Shown here: positions 1 through 8,687 of the stretch, one piece after another
Layout: the number at the start of each line of letters is the position of its first letter
How positions within the stretch are numbered: the first letter of the stretch is position 1
Origin: Chryseobacterium taiwanense
Lineage (GTDB): Bacteria > Bacteroidota > Bacteroidia > Flavobacteriales > Weeksellaceae
Assembly: GCF_000813825.1 (NCBI RefSeq)
Contig: NZ_JWTA01000005.1
Coordinates: 372,001-436,000 of the forward strand
DNA length: 64,000 nt
Reading direction: 5' to 3'
Translations under genes and position numbers: made by a program
The notes under the pieces: generated by a model
What the model saw: the letters and a program-made list of their open reading frames with translations, nothing else
Told to the model about the DNA's origin: nothing
Database searches by the model: none

Positions 1-728
1 GAAATTTTTGTGAGTGCATAATGAAAAGCAAAAAAGGCAATTACAGAACCGAAAACGGCAAGATAAATCATCGCTGAAATACTTTTTAGGGTCCAGTTTT
101 CAAAATTGTAATGGTCTGAAAAGATAAATGCAAAAATAATTTGGACAATTCCTGCGAATAAGAATTGATAAAATAAATTTAAAGAAATATTTCCGGTCTG
201 TATATTCAGTTTTTTAGTGAAAATAGTTCCTGAAGCCCATCCTGAAATAGCACAGAACAGAAAAATGATTCCCATTTTATAATCAGGATTTGCTAAATCT
301 TTTAAACCATCCCAAAAAATAAAAAGGATTCCACTGAAACATAATAGAACTCCTAGTAAGGCTCTGTAGCTGAATTTTTGCAAACCAATGGCCACACTGC
401 CTAAAAATACCAAAATAGGAGAGGCGGCATTGATTAATGAAGCCAAACTGCTCGAAACGGTTTCTTCTGCTACAGTAGTCATTCCGTTGGCGATAACCAA
501 CATGAGAATTGAGAAAATAATCTGGAGTTTTAAACTCTTCCAGCCAATCCATCGGAATTGTTTTTTATAAATTAATAACAAAAACATGATAATAGCAGCC
601 AGAAACTGACGGATACCTGCAACAAACCAGGCCGGAATGGTTTCCACAGCAACACGAATCGCTAAAAATGTTGTTCCCCAAACAATGGCAACAGTAAGAA
701 CGGCAAAAAGAAGTTTGTAATCTTTCAA
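1..728 (-). CDS. DMT/EamA-family exporter, 3' end cut by window edge
   Basis: Read on the minus strand, an uninterrupted frame of 242 codons runs off the left edge. It begins LKDYKLLFAVLTVAIVWGT and continues through hydrophobic segments typical of 10-helix EamA transporters, with GWASGTIFTKK in the middle. Its substrate cannot be told from sequence; such proteins export amino acids or other small metabolites across the inner membrane. The start is inferred to be the TTG at 726-728: in-frame codons upstream hold no ATG before a TAA, and family members begin at this point. It is divergent from purE. The C-terminal helices lie outside the window. No frameshift is needed; the frame is clean throughout. 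Confidence 0.85.
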   Translation of the reverse strand, partial: MKDYKLLFAVLTVAIVWGTTFLAIRVAVETIPAWFVAGIRQFLAAIIMFLLLIYKKQFRWIGWKSLKLQIIFSILMLVIANGMTTVAEETVSSSLASLINAASPILVFLGSVAIGLQKFSYRALLGVLLCFSGILFIFWDGLKDLANPDYKMGIIFLFCAISGWASGTIFTKKLNIQTGNISLNLFYQFLFAGIVQIIFAFIFSDHYNFENWTLKSISAMIYLAVFGSVIAFFAFHYALTKI

Positions 729-854
729 TGGATGATATAAATGTAACTGACAAATATATTTATTTTCAAAGCAATCAAAAGGTTACAGTTGTTATTCTTT
801 TTTAGGGAACAGAACTCGTATTTTGCTTTTTTGCATTTAAAGTCATTAATTCTT

Positions 855-862
855 TATCTTTG
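855..862 (+). promoter_or_regulatory. -7 promoter box of purE
   Basis: TATCTTTG matches the Bacteroidota TAnnTTTG element, 22 bases before the purE ATG. TTG-containing sequence lies upstream, but a -33 element is not clearly spaced. Confidence 0.6.
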
Positions 863-884
863 AACATCTAATAAAAAATTGAAG

Positions 885-1388
885 ATGGTAGGAATTATTA
901 TGGGGAGTCAGAGCGACTTACCAATCATGGAACAGGCTGCGAGTTTTTTGAAATCTTTAGACATTCCGTATGAATTAACGGTAGTTTCGGCTCATAGAAC
1001 ACCGGAAAGAATGTTCGAATATGCAAAAACGGCGAAAGAAAGAGGTTTGAAAGTGATTATTGCAGGTGCAGGAGGAGCAGCACATTTACCCGGAATGGTA
1101 GCAAGTTGTACAACGTTACCTGTAATTGGTGTTCCTATTTTATCAAGTAATTCTATTGACGGATGGGATTCTGTGTTGTCGATTCTTCAAATGCCAGGAG
1201 GAATTCCTGTGGCTACAGTTGCATTAAACGGAGCTTTGAATGCCGGGATTTTAGCAACGAAAATTTTAGGGACTGGAGATGAAAAGGTTGCCGAAAACCT
1301 TCAAAAATATCAGGATTCTCTAAAAGATAAAGTATTAGGAACAGTGGATGATATTAAAGCGATACATCCTAATCAGTATGATAAATAA
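885..1388 (+). CDS. purE: N5-carboxyaminoimidazole ribonucleotide mutase PurE
   Basis: PurE moves the carboxylate of N5-CAIR to carbon 4 to give CAIR in de novo purine synthesis, in the cytoplasm. The 167-residue product has the expected class I length. It shows the N-terminal GSQSD (7-11), the SAHRTP loop (35-40) and the [11 protein letters not shown] substrate loop (61-71). The ATG at 885 was chosen; a TTG two codons upstream (879) would add Met-Lys but has no support from family starts. purK, often adjacent, is not in this window. The gene appears monocistronic, with its own -7 box and a strong hairpin terminator just after the stop. Confidence 0.97.
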   Translation: MVGIIMGSQSDLPIMEQAASFLKSLDIPYELTVVSAHRTPERMFEYAKTAKERGLKVIIAGAGGAAHLPGMVASCTTLPVIGVPILSSNSIDGWDSVLSILQMPGGIPVATVALNGALNAGILATKILGTGDEKVAENLQKYQDSLKDKVLGTVDDIKAIHPNQYDK

Positions 1389-1403
1389 TTGATTTATAAA
1401 ATA

Positions 1404-1434
1404 AAAACTCTCCAATATTTGGAGAGTTTTCTTT
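1404..1434. terminator. bidirectional intrinsic terminator, purE / YiaA-type gene
   Basis: An 11-bp perfect stem (1404-1414 with 1420-1430, arm AAAACTCTCCA) closes a 5-base loop. T-rich sequence flanks both sides, so it can end the convergent transcripts. Confidence 0.85.
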
Positions 1435-1826
1435 TATTCCTGAATCATATTATCCCTTGTGTTTTTCTGGACAGCAATGGCTCCAAATAAAGCCAGTAAG
1501 AAAGCAAATCCATAGAATCCTTTTTCACTTGGTAGGATAGTGGCATTCCATAATCCGATAGCTAATAAAACAATGGATGATAAAGTTGCAAACCAACAGA
1601 TACCATAATAAATATCAGTTACTTTGATGTTTTCTAATCTGTCACGAACAGCCTTTTGTAGAGAAACTACGGCAAATAGACCGTACAATAAGATGGTAAA
1701 ATAATACCCTTTTTCATTAAGTTGCATTTCAGCTCTTGCCAAACCTACGATAAATCCGATCATTCCCGCTCCTAAAGCAATCCAAGATGCTGCAACAAAT
1801 GCATTTGATACTCCTTGTTTTTTCAT
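1434..1826 (-). CDS. YiaA/YiaB-family inner membrane protein
   Basis: A 130-residue membrane protein with four predicted helices (about 8-30, 41-56, 72-93, 102-120). The two halves are related: NEKGYYFTILLYGLFAVVSLQ (37 on) parallels SEKGFYGFAFLLALFGAIAVQ (100 on), and each is followed by a charged R/N-rich turn. This is the duplicated YiaAB pattern. The family's function is unknown. It is convergent with purE and lies downstream of ahcY, separated from it by a terminator, so it probably has its own promoter. No enzymatic motif is visible. Confidence 0.85.
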   Translation of the reverse strand: MKKQGVSNAFVAASWIALGAGMIGFIVGLARAEMQLNEKGYYFTILLYGLFAVVSLQKAVRDRLENIKVTDIYYGICWFATLSSIVLLAIGLWNATILPSEKGFYGFAFLLALFGAIAVQKNTRDNMIQE

Positions 1827-1906
1827 TAAATTATATGTTTTTTTATAGTGGGATCAAATATATTATTTTTTGATAAATATTTTCTTCTTTTCACTCCTGA
1901 AAAATA

Positions 1907-1936
1907 AAAGACTCTTCAATTTTTTGAAGAGTCTTT
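1907..1936. terminator. intrinsic terminator of ahcY
   Basis: A 13-bp perfect stem (1907-1919 with 1924-1936, arm AAAGACTCTTCAA) with a TTTT loop, directly downstream of ahcY on the minus strand. Confidence 0.85.
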
Positions 1937-1963
1937 ATATTGTATCACTAAAATTGAAAAATA

Positions 1964-3277
1964 TTAGTATCTGTAATATTCAGGTTTGAATGGTCCTTTC
2001 ACATCTACACCAATATATTCAGCTTGTTCTGGAGAAAGAGTTTCCAATTCTACGCTTAATTTCTTAAGATGAAGAGCAGCCACTTTTTCATCCAAATGTT
2101 TAGGTAACATATATACTTCGTTTCCGTAAGCTGCAGAGTTGTTCCAAAGTTCGATTTGAGCTAACGTCTGGTTAGAGAAAGAGTTTGACATTACGAAAGA
2201 TGGGTGACCTGTAGCACATCCTAAGTTTACCAATCTACCTTCAGCAAGAATGATTACTTCTTTACCTTCAACTGTATAGATGTCAACTTGTGGCTTAACT
2301 TCAGTTTTTGTGTGACCGTAGTTTTCGTTCAACCAAGCCATGTCGATTTCGTTATCGAAGTGACCAATGTTACAAACGATTGCTTTATCTTTTAATTTTA
2401 AGAAATGTTCTTTTCTTACGATGTTAAAGTTACCTGTAGTTGTGATTACGATATCTGCGTTATCAACTACAGTATCTAATCTTTTTACTTCATAACCGTC
2501 CATTGCAGCCTGTAAAGCACAGATTGGGTCGATTTCAGTTACAGTAACGATAGAACCAGCTCCTCTGAAAGAAGCAGCAGTACCTTTACCTACGTCTCCG
2601 TATCCGCAAACTACCACTCTTTTTCCAGCCAACATTACGTCTGTAGCTCTTCTTACAGCATCTACTGCAGATTCTTTACATCCGTATTTGTTGTCGAATT
2701 TAGACTTAGTTACTGAATCGTTTACGTTGATTGCAGGCATTACCAAAGTTCCGTTCTTCATTCTTTCGTACAATCTGTGAACACCAGTTGTCGTTTCTTC
2801 AGAAAGTCCTTTGATGTCTTTTGTGAATTCAGGATATTTATCAAAAACCATGTTTGTTAAATCTCCACCATCGTCCAAGATCATGTTCAATGGTTTTCTG
2901 TCTTCACCAAAGAATAAAGTCTGCTCAATACACCAGTCGAATTCCTCTTCATTAAGACCTTTCCATGCATAAACTGGAATTCCTGCAGCAGCAATAGCAG
3001 CAGCAGCGTGATCCTGAGTAGAGAAAATATTACAAGAAGACCAAGTAACTTCAGCTCCAAGAGCAACCAAAGTTTCGATCAAAACTGCAGTCTGGATCGT
3101 CATGTGAAGACATCCTGCGATTCTTGCTCCTTTAAGTGGTTGAGACGGTCCGTATTCTTCACGGATAGCCATCAAACCTGGCATTTCAGCTTCTGCAAGG
3201 GTAATTTCTTTTCTTCCCCATTCGGCTAGGGAAATATCCTTTACTTTATAAGGAACGTATTGTGTTGTAGTACTCAT
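1964..3277 (-). CDS. ahcY: adenosylhomocysteinase
   Basis: AhcY hydrolyses S-adenosylhomocysteine to adenosine and homocysteine, relieving product inhibition of methyltransferases. The 437-residue protein has the conserved N-terminal substrate region ([13 protein letters not shown]), the [16 protein letters not shown] segment (184-199) bearing catalytic residues, the NAD loop GYGDVGKG (225-232) and the classic C terminus ending PEYYRY. The ATG at 3275-3277 is preferred: an upstream in-frame TTG (3317-3319) lies inside the -7 promoter box and cannot be translated from that promoter. The gene looks monocistronic. Confidence 0.97.
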   Translation of the reverse strand: MSTTTQYVPYKVKDISLAEWGRKEITLAEAEMPGLMAIREEYGPSQPLKGARIAGCLHMTIQTAVLIETLVALGAEVTWSSCNIFSTQDHAAAAIAAAGIPVYAWKGLNEEEFDWCIEQTLFFGEDRKPLNMILDDGGDLTNMVFDKYPEFTKDIKGLSEETTTGVHRLYERMKNGTLVMPAINVNDSVTKSKFDNKYGCKESAVDAVRRATDVMLAGKRVVVCGYGDVGKGTAASFRGAGSIVTVTEIDPICALQAAMDGYEVKRLDTVVDNADIVITTTGNFNIVRKEHFLKLKDKAIVCNIGHFDNEIDMAWLNENYGHTKTEVKPQVDIYTVEGKEVIILAEGRLVNLGCATGHPSFVMSNSFSNQTLAQIELWNNSAAYGNEVYMLPKHLDEKVAALHLKKLSVELETLSPEQAEYIGVDVKGPFKPEYYRY

Positions 3278-3316
3278 ATCTGATGAATAATTTTTAATTC
3301 GGTTTATAACGAATTG

Positions 3317-3324
3317 CAAAATTA
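3317..3324 (-). promoter_or_regulatory. -7 promoter box of ahcY
   Basis: On the minus strand this reads TAATTTTG, a full TAnnTTTG match 39 bases before the ahcY ATG. It also rules out the longer reading frame start. Confidence 0.6.
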
Positions 3325-3417
3325 CAACATATAATCTAGATATAAAAACGCTGAATAAGATTCAATTATATGAAATTATACATATCGGGAAATTATTTTT
3401 CTTTATTCTAAATAAAC

Positions 3418-3425
3418 TATTTTTG
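3418..3425 (+). promoter_or_regulatory. -7 promoter box of the PNPOx-fold gene
   Basis: TATTTTTG matches TAnnTTTG, 18 bases before the ATG at 3444. The TTG at 3423 that would extend the frame sits inside this box. Confidence 0.6.
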
Positions 3426-3443
3426 TGGAAACAAATCTTTATT

Positions 3444-3974
3444 ATGAATCATACAAATACTCAGGAACAAGAGCAAAGACAGGCAAAACCGTTAACTCCA
3501 AAAGTAAAGGAATTAGTTGAGAGAAGTAAGAGTTTCATTTTGGCGACGGTAGATGCAGAAGGAACACCTAATTCCAGCTATGCGCCATTTGTACAGGTAG
3601 ATAATACTTTCTATATTTTGGTTTCATTCATGGCAAAGCATACTAAAAATCTTGCGGACGGGAGAAAAACTTCAGTAATGTTTATTGAAGATGAATCTGC
3701 AACAAAACAAATTTACGCTCGTGAAAGATTAACGATTGAAGCATCAACTTCTCAGGTTGAAAGAGATTCTGAAACATGGAATACTGTAGTTTCTCAATTA
3801 AAAGAAACTCATGGAAAAGTAGTTGATGTAATCGCTGAAATGCAGGATTTCATCTTAATTGGACTTCATCCGGTGAAAGGTTCTTATGTGAACGGATTCG
3901 GAAGTGCGTATTTCGTAGATCAGAATCTTGAAATTATGGAACACAGAAACGATATCAATCACCAGTCGAAGTAA
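3444..3974 (+). CDS. pyridoxamine 5'-phosphate oxidase-fold (HugZ-like) protein
   Basis: A 176-residue protein with the split-barrel FMN-binding fold of the PNPOx superfamily. The core is an N-terminal strand pair (SFILATVDAEGTPNSSYAPFV), followed by the F-I-L-V-S-F-M-A-K-H-T-K-N-L segment typical of HugZ-like heme-utilisation proteins, and RERLTIEASTSQV. The family includes heme-degrading enzymes and general flavin reductases; the sequence alone does not settle which. No iron or heme genes lie nearby. The ATG at 3444 was chosen because it follows the promoter box. Transcribed away from ahcY. Confidence 0.8.
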   Translation: MNHTNTQEQEQRQAKPLTPKVKELVERSKSFILATVDAEGTPNSSYAPFVQVDNTFYILVSFMAKHTKNLADGRKTSVMFIEDESATKQIYARERLTIEASTSQVERDSETWNTVVSQLKETHGKVVDVIAEMQDFILIGLHPVKGSYVNGFGSAYFVDQNLEIMEHRNDINHQSK

Positions 3975-3994
3975 TTTGCCGGAAGCTGGATGAA

Positions 3995-4328
3995 GGAAGC
4001 TGGAGGTTTTACCACTAACTGCTTTATCGTTTTTTAGCTTTTAAATAATATAAAATTCACTTGAATCTTTGGATTTGAGTGATTTTTTTTGTGTAAAAAC
4101 TTGAATTTTTTTTAAACGCAAAGATTTTCAAGTTTTGATTAATTTTTAAGTGAGCAAAGTTTTAATCGGCAAAGCTGATTTGATTAAGCATGTGTATAAA
4201 CGTTTGCTTAATCAGCGACTTGTCGCAATTCTTAGCTCCTTTAAATATTACATTTCAAAACAAAACCTTTGCGTTAACAAAAGAAGAAATAAAACAGTCA
4301 GTAGTAAAACCTCCCACTTCCAGCTTCC
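3995..4328. repeat. nested inverted-repeat element in intergenic gap
   Basis: The 403-base gap 3975-4377 holds no convincing gene. The arm at 3995-4022 (GGAAGCTGGAGGTTTTACCA...) recurs inverted at 4294-4328, with a few mismatches and a short insertion. The span is about 330 bp, with the inner repeat at 4114-4275 inside it. It may be a dispersed intergenic repeat or the relic of a small non-autonomous element. Confidence 0.6.
4114..4275. repeat. inner repeat with inverted AACGCAAAG termini
   Basis: AACGCAAAG at 4115-4123 and CTTTGCGTT at 4267-4275 form inverted ends about 160 bp apart. Inside, GATTAAGCA (4182-4190) pairs with TGCTTAATC (4205-4213), and GCTGAT/ATCAGC flank them, giving a hairpin. 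ORFs crossing it look accidental. Confidence 0.55.
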
Positions 4329-4353
4329 AACGCCCCACCAAAAATTTTTTCAC

Positions 4354-4361
4354 TAATTTTG
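4354..4361 (+). promoter_or_regulatory. -7 promoter box of the phosphopantetheinyl transferase gene
   Basis: TAATTTTG matches TAnnTTTG, 16 bases before the ATG at 4378 and just outside the inverted-repeat element. Confidence 0.6.
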
Positions 4362-4377
4362 TCCAATAAACAAACCC

Positions 4378-4992
4378 ATGCCTCTTTACCGCGATTTTTC
4401 TGATGATAACGCTACAATTCTCGTATGGAAATACGATGAAACTGAAGATTTGGATATTAATCAACTTTTAGAGCCTGAAAATGCAGAGAAAGTAAAGGAT
4501 TATCATCCGAAAAAGCTATTGGAGGTTTTAATGGTGCGAAAACTCTTGAAAGGGTTGAAGCCTCACTCCAAAATTCTGTATAAAGAAAGAGAGCCTTTCC
4601 TTTCCCCAAAAGATGCTGAAATTTCCATTACGCATTCTTTTCCTTTTGCTGCGATTGCTATTTCTAAAAATAAAATAGGAATTGATCTTGAAAAATTTAA
4701 TCCTAAGATTTTACGAGTAATCGATAAATTCACGTATGAAAATGAGAGAGGATTTATTCCTTTTGATAATGAAGTTACTTTTTATACCATTATTTGGAGT
4801 GTGAAGGAAAGTATGTATAAAATTCATCATTCCAAACATTGGTCTTTGAAGAAACATTATGAAGTGCGACCGTTTGAATTAAAACATCTTCATCATATAA
4901 AATGCAGAGTACATGATGATCAAATTTCAGATGAACTGAAGGCGCGAGTTGAGTTCTTTGATGAATATTGTTTTACGATTGTAGAGGAGTAG
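4378..4992 (+). CDS. 4'-phosphopantetheinyl transferase superfamily protein
   Basis: Sfp-type enzymes move the 4'-phosphopantetheine arm from CoA to a serine on carrier proteins. The 204-residue product shows the family motifs in order: ISITHS (82-87), GIDLE with metal-binding Asp103 and Glu105, and WSVKESMYK (140-148) with Glu144. This length fits the family. No polyketide or peptide synthetase gene is adjacent, so the carrier is unknown; fatty-acid acyl carrier protein or an aryl polyene carrier are possibilities (inference). The 3' end overlaps the convergent FUSC gene by 20 bases, with no terminator between them. Confidence 0.85.
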   Translation: MPLYRDFSDDNATILVWKYDETEDLDINQLLEPENAEKVKDYHPKKLLEVLMVRKLLKGLKPHSKILYKEREPFLSPKDAEISITHSFPFAAIAISKNKIGIDLEKFNPKILRVIDKFTYENERGFIPFDNEVTFYTIIWSVKESMYKIHHSKHWSLKKHYEVRPFELKHLHHIKCRVHDDQISDELKARVEFFDEYCFTIVEE

Positions 4993-7255
4993 CTTCGGAA
5001 ACAGTGGCACTTTCCGATTCATTTCTATAATTTTCGATCACTTTTCTTTGCTCTTTAGCAACATCGTAAATAAGTTCCAAAATATCGTGAACATTTTTCA
5101 ATTCTGTTAAATGTGAGATTTTATTTGGATCTCTCAGATCATAAGATTCGTTTTCGGTAAGCTCTGTCCTTCTTTTTAAAATCATATCTTCCAGAGATGA
5201 ATCTTCAGGTTCGATTCGGCTTTCCATCTTCAAAACTTCACTCATTTTCCCTCCATTCAAAAGATTGGAAACCTGCTGCATTTCGGCTTCTATCTTTTTA
5301 CTCCAGCTTTCAGAATCGATCTCAGGATATTTCTCATCGTCTTTTACATACTGAGAAAGAGAAGCAGTGTAAGCGGTGATCAGATGTGATGTTGCCACAA
5401 ACTGATGAACAACTTCCAATTTTTTCTGCTGATTTTTAGGTTCAGAAATCATTCGTTGAAAATTGTCAGAAAGATTTGCCAATGAAATGATGGCATTTTT
5501 TCGCTTTACTTTATATTCTTCAACATCAAAATCTTTATCTAAAAATTTAGAAATGACACTTTGGAAATATTTTAAATTAGATTCCGCGGATTTTTTCATC
5601 AGTTCTAAATTCTGTGTGTGTTCCCAAACAGGAAGAACAACATAAGAAACTAAGGATGCTATGATTCCGGCAATAATGGTATCAACAATTCTGTCTTTAA
5701 AAATAATATTTACATTTCCAGGGCTTAAAAAATTGAAGCTTAAGAAAACATAAATCGTCATAAACAATACAGCCCAGAAATATCTTCCTTTCAAAAAGCT
5801 AAAGCACATGATCATACTTAATAAGAGTACAGTGAACAAAACTTCATTAATATGAACGAAATGCAGAATTCCATAGGCAATCACAGCTCCGGCAAGAGTT
5901 CCATACAAACGCAGAAGGTTTCTTTGTTTGGTGATGGAATAGGCGGGTTTCAAAATCGCAACAATGGTGATTAAGATCCAATAGGTATGACCGATTCCCA
6001 GAAATTGAAATAACGAAAAAGCATATCCTAAAAGAAGGGCGATCGTGATTCTCAAAGCATGTCGGAAATGAGAAGAGGAAAGGGAAATATTGTTCTTTAA
6101 AACCTTAAAATTAAGTTTCTCTTCATTAGGCATGAATTTTCTTAAATCCAATCCTGTAGAAAGACTTTTTGCCAACTTTACATTCTGTGAAAATACTTTA
6201 TAGATTTCATTAATTTCTTTGGTAATTTCATTGATACGCATCAGGATTTGACGCAGGATCATGAAGTCTTCAAAGTTATCTGGTGAAATTCGCTTGTTTC
6301 TTAAATCGAAATACAGGTGATTTAAATTTTTTAACTCAACGTCAAGATTGAACATCGGCTTTGCTCTTGTTCCAATTTGAAGGGCGATTCCGATGTTGGT
6401 GATTTCTTCGGCAAGTAAATTCAGGTAATCGTGAATGTTAACCAAAATCATACTGTCATCAAAGCTCTGCTGAAGTTTTTGGTAATCACTTTCAGAGGTC
6501 ATGAGTTTTTCGTGAAGATCCATAGAGTTAAGGAACATCAGCATCAGCAAACGGCTGGTTGTTGTAGATTCATTGACGATGGTTCTTGTTTTGAATACGG
6601 TTTCTCGGGTATCTTCCTGTAAATTTTTTATTTCAATCTGCTTGGCAATAACCTGAATAGAAAGTTTGTCAAAATCAGGATTTTTTTGATAGTAATTGGC
6701 TTTTATTTTCAAAAAATCAGCAAGTTGAAGATAGTTTTCACCAATCATCTGACTCGCCAGTTTATAAGGCTGAATGGTCGTTACAATTAAGAATATCAGT
6801 AAGAACCAAATACATCCTGAAGCGAAAATCAGTAAACTTTTAAGAATATTCGTTCCTGTAAGATGTCCATCAATAAAGATGGCAAGTACCACCAACGAAA
6901 GTGATCCTACTGCCGCTAATCTTTGTCCATAAACGCCAATTAAGGAAAAAAACATTCCAAAAACGATAATCTCTGCAAAGACAAGTATTTTAAAATTCAT
7001 CACTAAGCTGGCAATGAGCGCAACGATTATAAAACAGATGATTGCAAAGGCTAAAGCATTTCTTCTTCTGATGAAAGGTCCAGGCTGATCTGTTAAAGCA
7101 ACAAAACTTGTTCCCAAAGGAAATAAGAAATATTCTTTTAAGATTCCAAAATGAGCAAGAACTAAACAAGGTAAAACAGTGGCTAATGTAATTCTGATGG
7201 CAGAATACACATATTGACTGGTGACAAACTTTTTGAGCTCCGATGAATAGTTCAT
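4973..7255 (-). CDS. FUSC/YccS-family inner membrane protein
   Basis: A 760-residue protein with two hydrophobic blocks of several helices (about residues 20-150 and 400-530), each followed by a long helical cytoplasmic region. This is the duplicated plan of the YccS/FUSC family, related to aromatic-acid and fusaric-acid efflux permeases. The second block carries KPAYSITKQRNLLRLYGTLA, resembling the FUSC signature. Substrate unknown. The ATG at 7253-7255 is chosen; nine more in-frame codons reach 7282 but lie upstream of the -7 box. The transcript would start at or next to the ATG. The 3' end overlaps the convergent transferase gene. Confidence 0.85.
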   Translation of the reverse strand: MNYSSELKKFVTSQYVYSAIRITLATVLPCLVLAHFGILKEYFLFPLGTSFVALTDQPGPFIRRRNALAFAIICFIIVALIASLVMNFKILVFAEIIVFGMFFSLIGVYGQRLAAVGSLSLVVLAIFIDGHLTGTNILKSLLIFASGCIWFLLIFLIVTTIQPYKLASQMIGENYLQLADFLKIKANYYQKNPDFDKLSIQVIAKQIEIKNLQEDTRETVFKTRTIVNESTTTSRLLMLMFLNSMDLHEKLMTSESDYQKLQQSFDDSMILVNIHDYLNLLAEEITNIGIALQIGTRAKPMFNLDVELKNLNHLYFDLRNKRISPDNFEDFMILRQILMRINEITKEINEIYKVFSQNVKLAKSLSTGLDLRKFMPNEEKLNFKVLKNNISLSSSHFRHALRITIALLLGYAFSLFQFLGIGHTYWILITIVAILKPAYSITKQRNLLRLYGTLAGAVIAYGILHFVHINEVLFTVLLLSMIMCFSFLKGRYFWAVLFMTIYVFLSFNFLSPGNVNIIFKDRIVDTIIAGIIASLVSYVVLPVWEHTQNLELMKKSAESNLKYFQSVISKFLDKDFDVEEYKVKRKNAIISLANLSDNFQRMISEPKNQQKKLEVVHQFVATSHLITAYTASLSQYVKDDEKYPEIDSESWSKKIEAEMQQVSNLLNGGKMSEVLKMESRIEPEDSSLEDMILKRRTELTENESYDLRDPNKISHLTELKNVHDILELIYDVAKEQRKVIENYRNESESATVSEATPLQS

Positions 7256-7259
7256 ACTA

Positions 7260-7267
7260 CAAAAATA
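7260..7267 (-). promoter_or_regulatory. -7 promoter box, four bases before the FUSC start
   Basis: Minus-strand TATTTTTG followed by four bases and then ATG. With the box centred at -7, transcription would begin at the start codon, so the mRNA should be leaderless. Confidence 0.6.
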
Positions 7268-7404
7268 ATTATTGGAAAACAAAAAGCCTTATAAAAAAGA
7301 GACTTTTATATTATATTTCTGTAATCATTTTTTAATTACTAGTTTTCATGTGTGATAAATAAATATTAAAAACTGATTTGATCAAAGAGCTTAATGTATA
7401 AAAC

Positions 7405-7437
7405 AAAAAAAGGTTTCATGAAAATGAAACCTTTTTT
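7405..7437. terminator. intrinsic terminator of porV
   Basis: A 14-bp perfect stem (7405-7418 with 7424-7437, arm AAAAAAGGTTTCAT) with a 5-base loop, just past the porV stop on the minus strand. Confidence 0.85.
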
Positions 7438-7462
7438 ATATGAAATATGTATACTATATTTT

Positions 7463-8626
7463 TTAGTAATCTACGTTAGACGTTTCTTCTCCGATATTCC
7501 AAGTTAAACCGAAACGAAGCGTGTTATCTAAAGCAGTATTGATTTTAGACATATTGATTAAGTAAGATACATCAAGTCCGAAAGAACGGTATTTTAATCC
7601 AATACCTGCAGTAGCATATTGTCTTGCTCCTTGCTCTTCACTTTCGTGGAAATAACCTGTTCTCACAGCAAAAGCATTGTCATAAGAATATTCTAATGCT
7701 CCACTCATCATGATAGAGTTTTTGTTTTTGAAAGATTTTCCAATACCTGACATTACTCCTACATTCGGAACTTCATAGATAGGTTGTCTTGTATTTGGAT
7801 CGATTCCTACATATTCAGAACCCGGAACCAAAATTTTTGAACCTTCTACGCTTATTCCAATCTTGTTCATATCATCAAGGTACATATCATAACCAGCCCC
7901 TAATCTTGCCATTGTAGGAAGATAAGATCTTGATTCTTCATTACCTGTATAGTCTAATTTAGGACCTAAGTTTTGAATAGCAAAACCTCCATTCAATTTA
8001 CCATCCATACCCCCAAAACTTGAAAATTTAGGAGATGTATAGTATGCAGAAATATCTACAGCAAAAGAGTTCGCAGGTTTTAATGTTGTATCAGTGTTGA
8101 ATCCTCCGGCTAAGTCTGAACGGATGAATCTACCGGTAACAGCAGCTGAGAATGAATCAGAAAGTTTTAGACCATAAGCTACGTCAATAGAGAATTCGTT
8201 AGGTTTTGAAACCCCGTTAGACTGTACTTGATTATCTACGAAAGATGTAAGGTCAACCTCTCCCATATTGAAATAATAAATACTCGCAGAGATAGTTGAT
8301 CTTTCTTCTTGTCCTAAAAATTTATGAAAAGCTGCATAAAGTAGGAAAACATCATTAGTAAGTTTCCCCATATACGGTGTATAGTTTAGACCAAAGGAAG
8401 AACTTGTTCTGCTAAAAGGATATTTCGCGGCATTCCAAAATTGAGAAAATGCATCAGGAGAGGTAGCAACCCCTTGATCTCCCATACCTCCGGCTCTTGC
8501 GTCTGGTGCAATTCTTAGAAATGGAGCTCCGGTTAATACAGGATTCACCTTGCTTAGGTCTTGTGAATAGCCTAAAAAACCAGCACTTAAACCTATTCCT
8601 AATAGCAGTTTAGTAGTTAAATTCAT
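7463..8626 (-). CDS. porV: type IX secretion outer membrane protein PorV
   Basis: PorV is the FadL-like beta-barrel shuttle that takes type IX cargo from the translocon to the attachment complex and works with the PorU signal peptidase. The 387-residue protein has a signal peptide ending near SQ21 and the conserved start of the mature barrel (GAPFLRIAPDARAGGMGDQG, 33-52). It ends in aromatic/charged barrel strands. It lies 61 bases downstream of porU on the same strand and shares a terminator, so the two are probably co-transcribed. The order porV-porU-gldJ is known in Flavobacterium and relatives. Confidence 0.95.
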   Translation of the reverse strand: MNLTTKLLLGIGLSAGFLGYSQDLSKVNPVLTGAPFLRIAPDARAGGMGDQGVATSPDAFSQFWNAAKYPFSRTSSSFGLNYTPYMGKLTNDVFLLYAAFHKFLGQEERSTISASIYYFNMGEVDLTSFVDNQVQSNGVSKPNEFSIDVAYGLKLSDSFSAAVTGRFIRSDLAGGFNTDTTLKPANSFAVDISAYYTSPKFSSFGGMDGKLNGGFAIQNLGPKLDYTGNEESRSYLPTMARLGAGYDMYLDDMNKIGISVEGSKILVPGSEYVGIDPNTRQPIYEVPNVGVMSGIGKSFKNKNSIMMSGALEYSYDNAFAVRTGYFHESEEQGARQYATAGIGLKYRSFGLDVSYLINMSKINTALDNTLRFGLTWNIGEETSNVDY

Positions 8627-8687
8627 ATGTTGTCTTTTAATATATTATCAGTTTTTTATTAATATTATTGTTTTTGTCATTTTAAAA

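Noticed and set aside
283..552. 89-residue minus-strand ORF and other short ORFs inside 1-760
   Set aside because: They are out-of-frame shadows of the EamA transporter, whose own frame is open from TTG 728 to the window edge. The gene does not need a frameshift.
3278..3319. Longer N terminus for AhcY (start at 3319)
   Set aside because: That TTG is inside the promoter box, and the family starts at the ATG at 3277.
4150..4356. 68-residue plus-strand ORF in the gap before the phosphopantetheinyl transferase gene
   Set aside because: It lies across repeat sequence, has no domain or signal, and starts inside the inner repeat.
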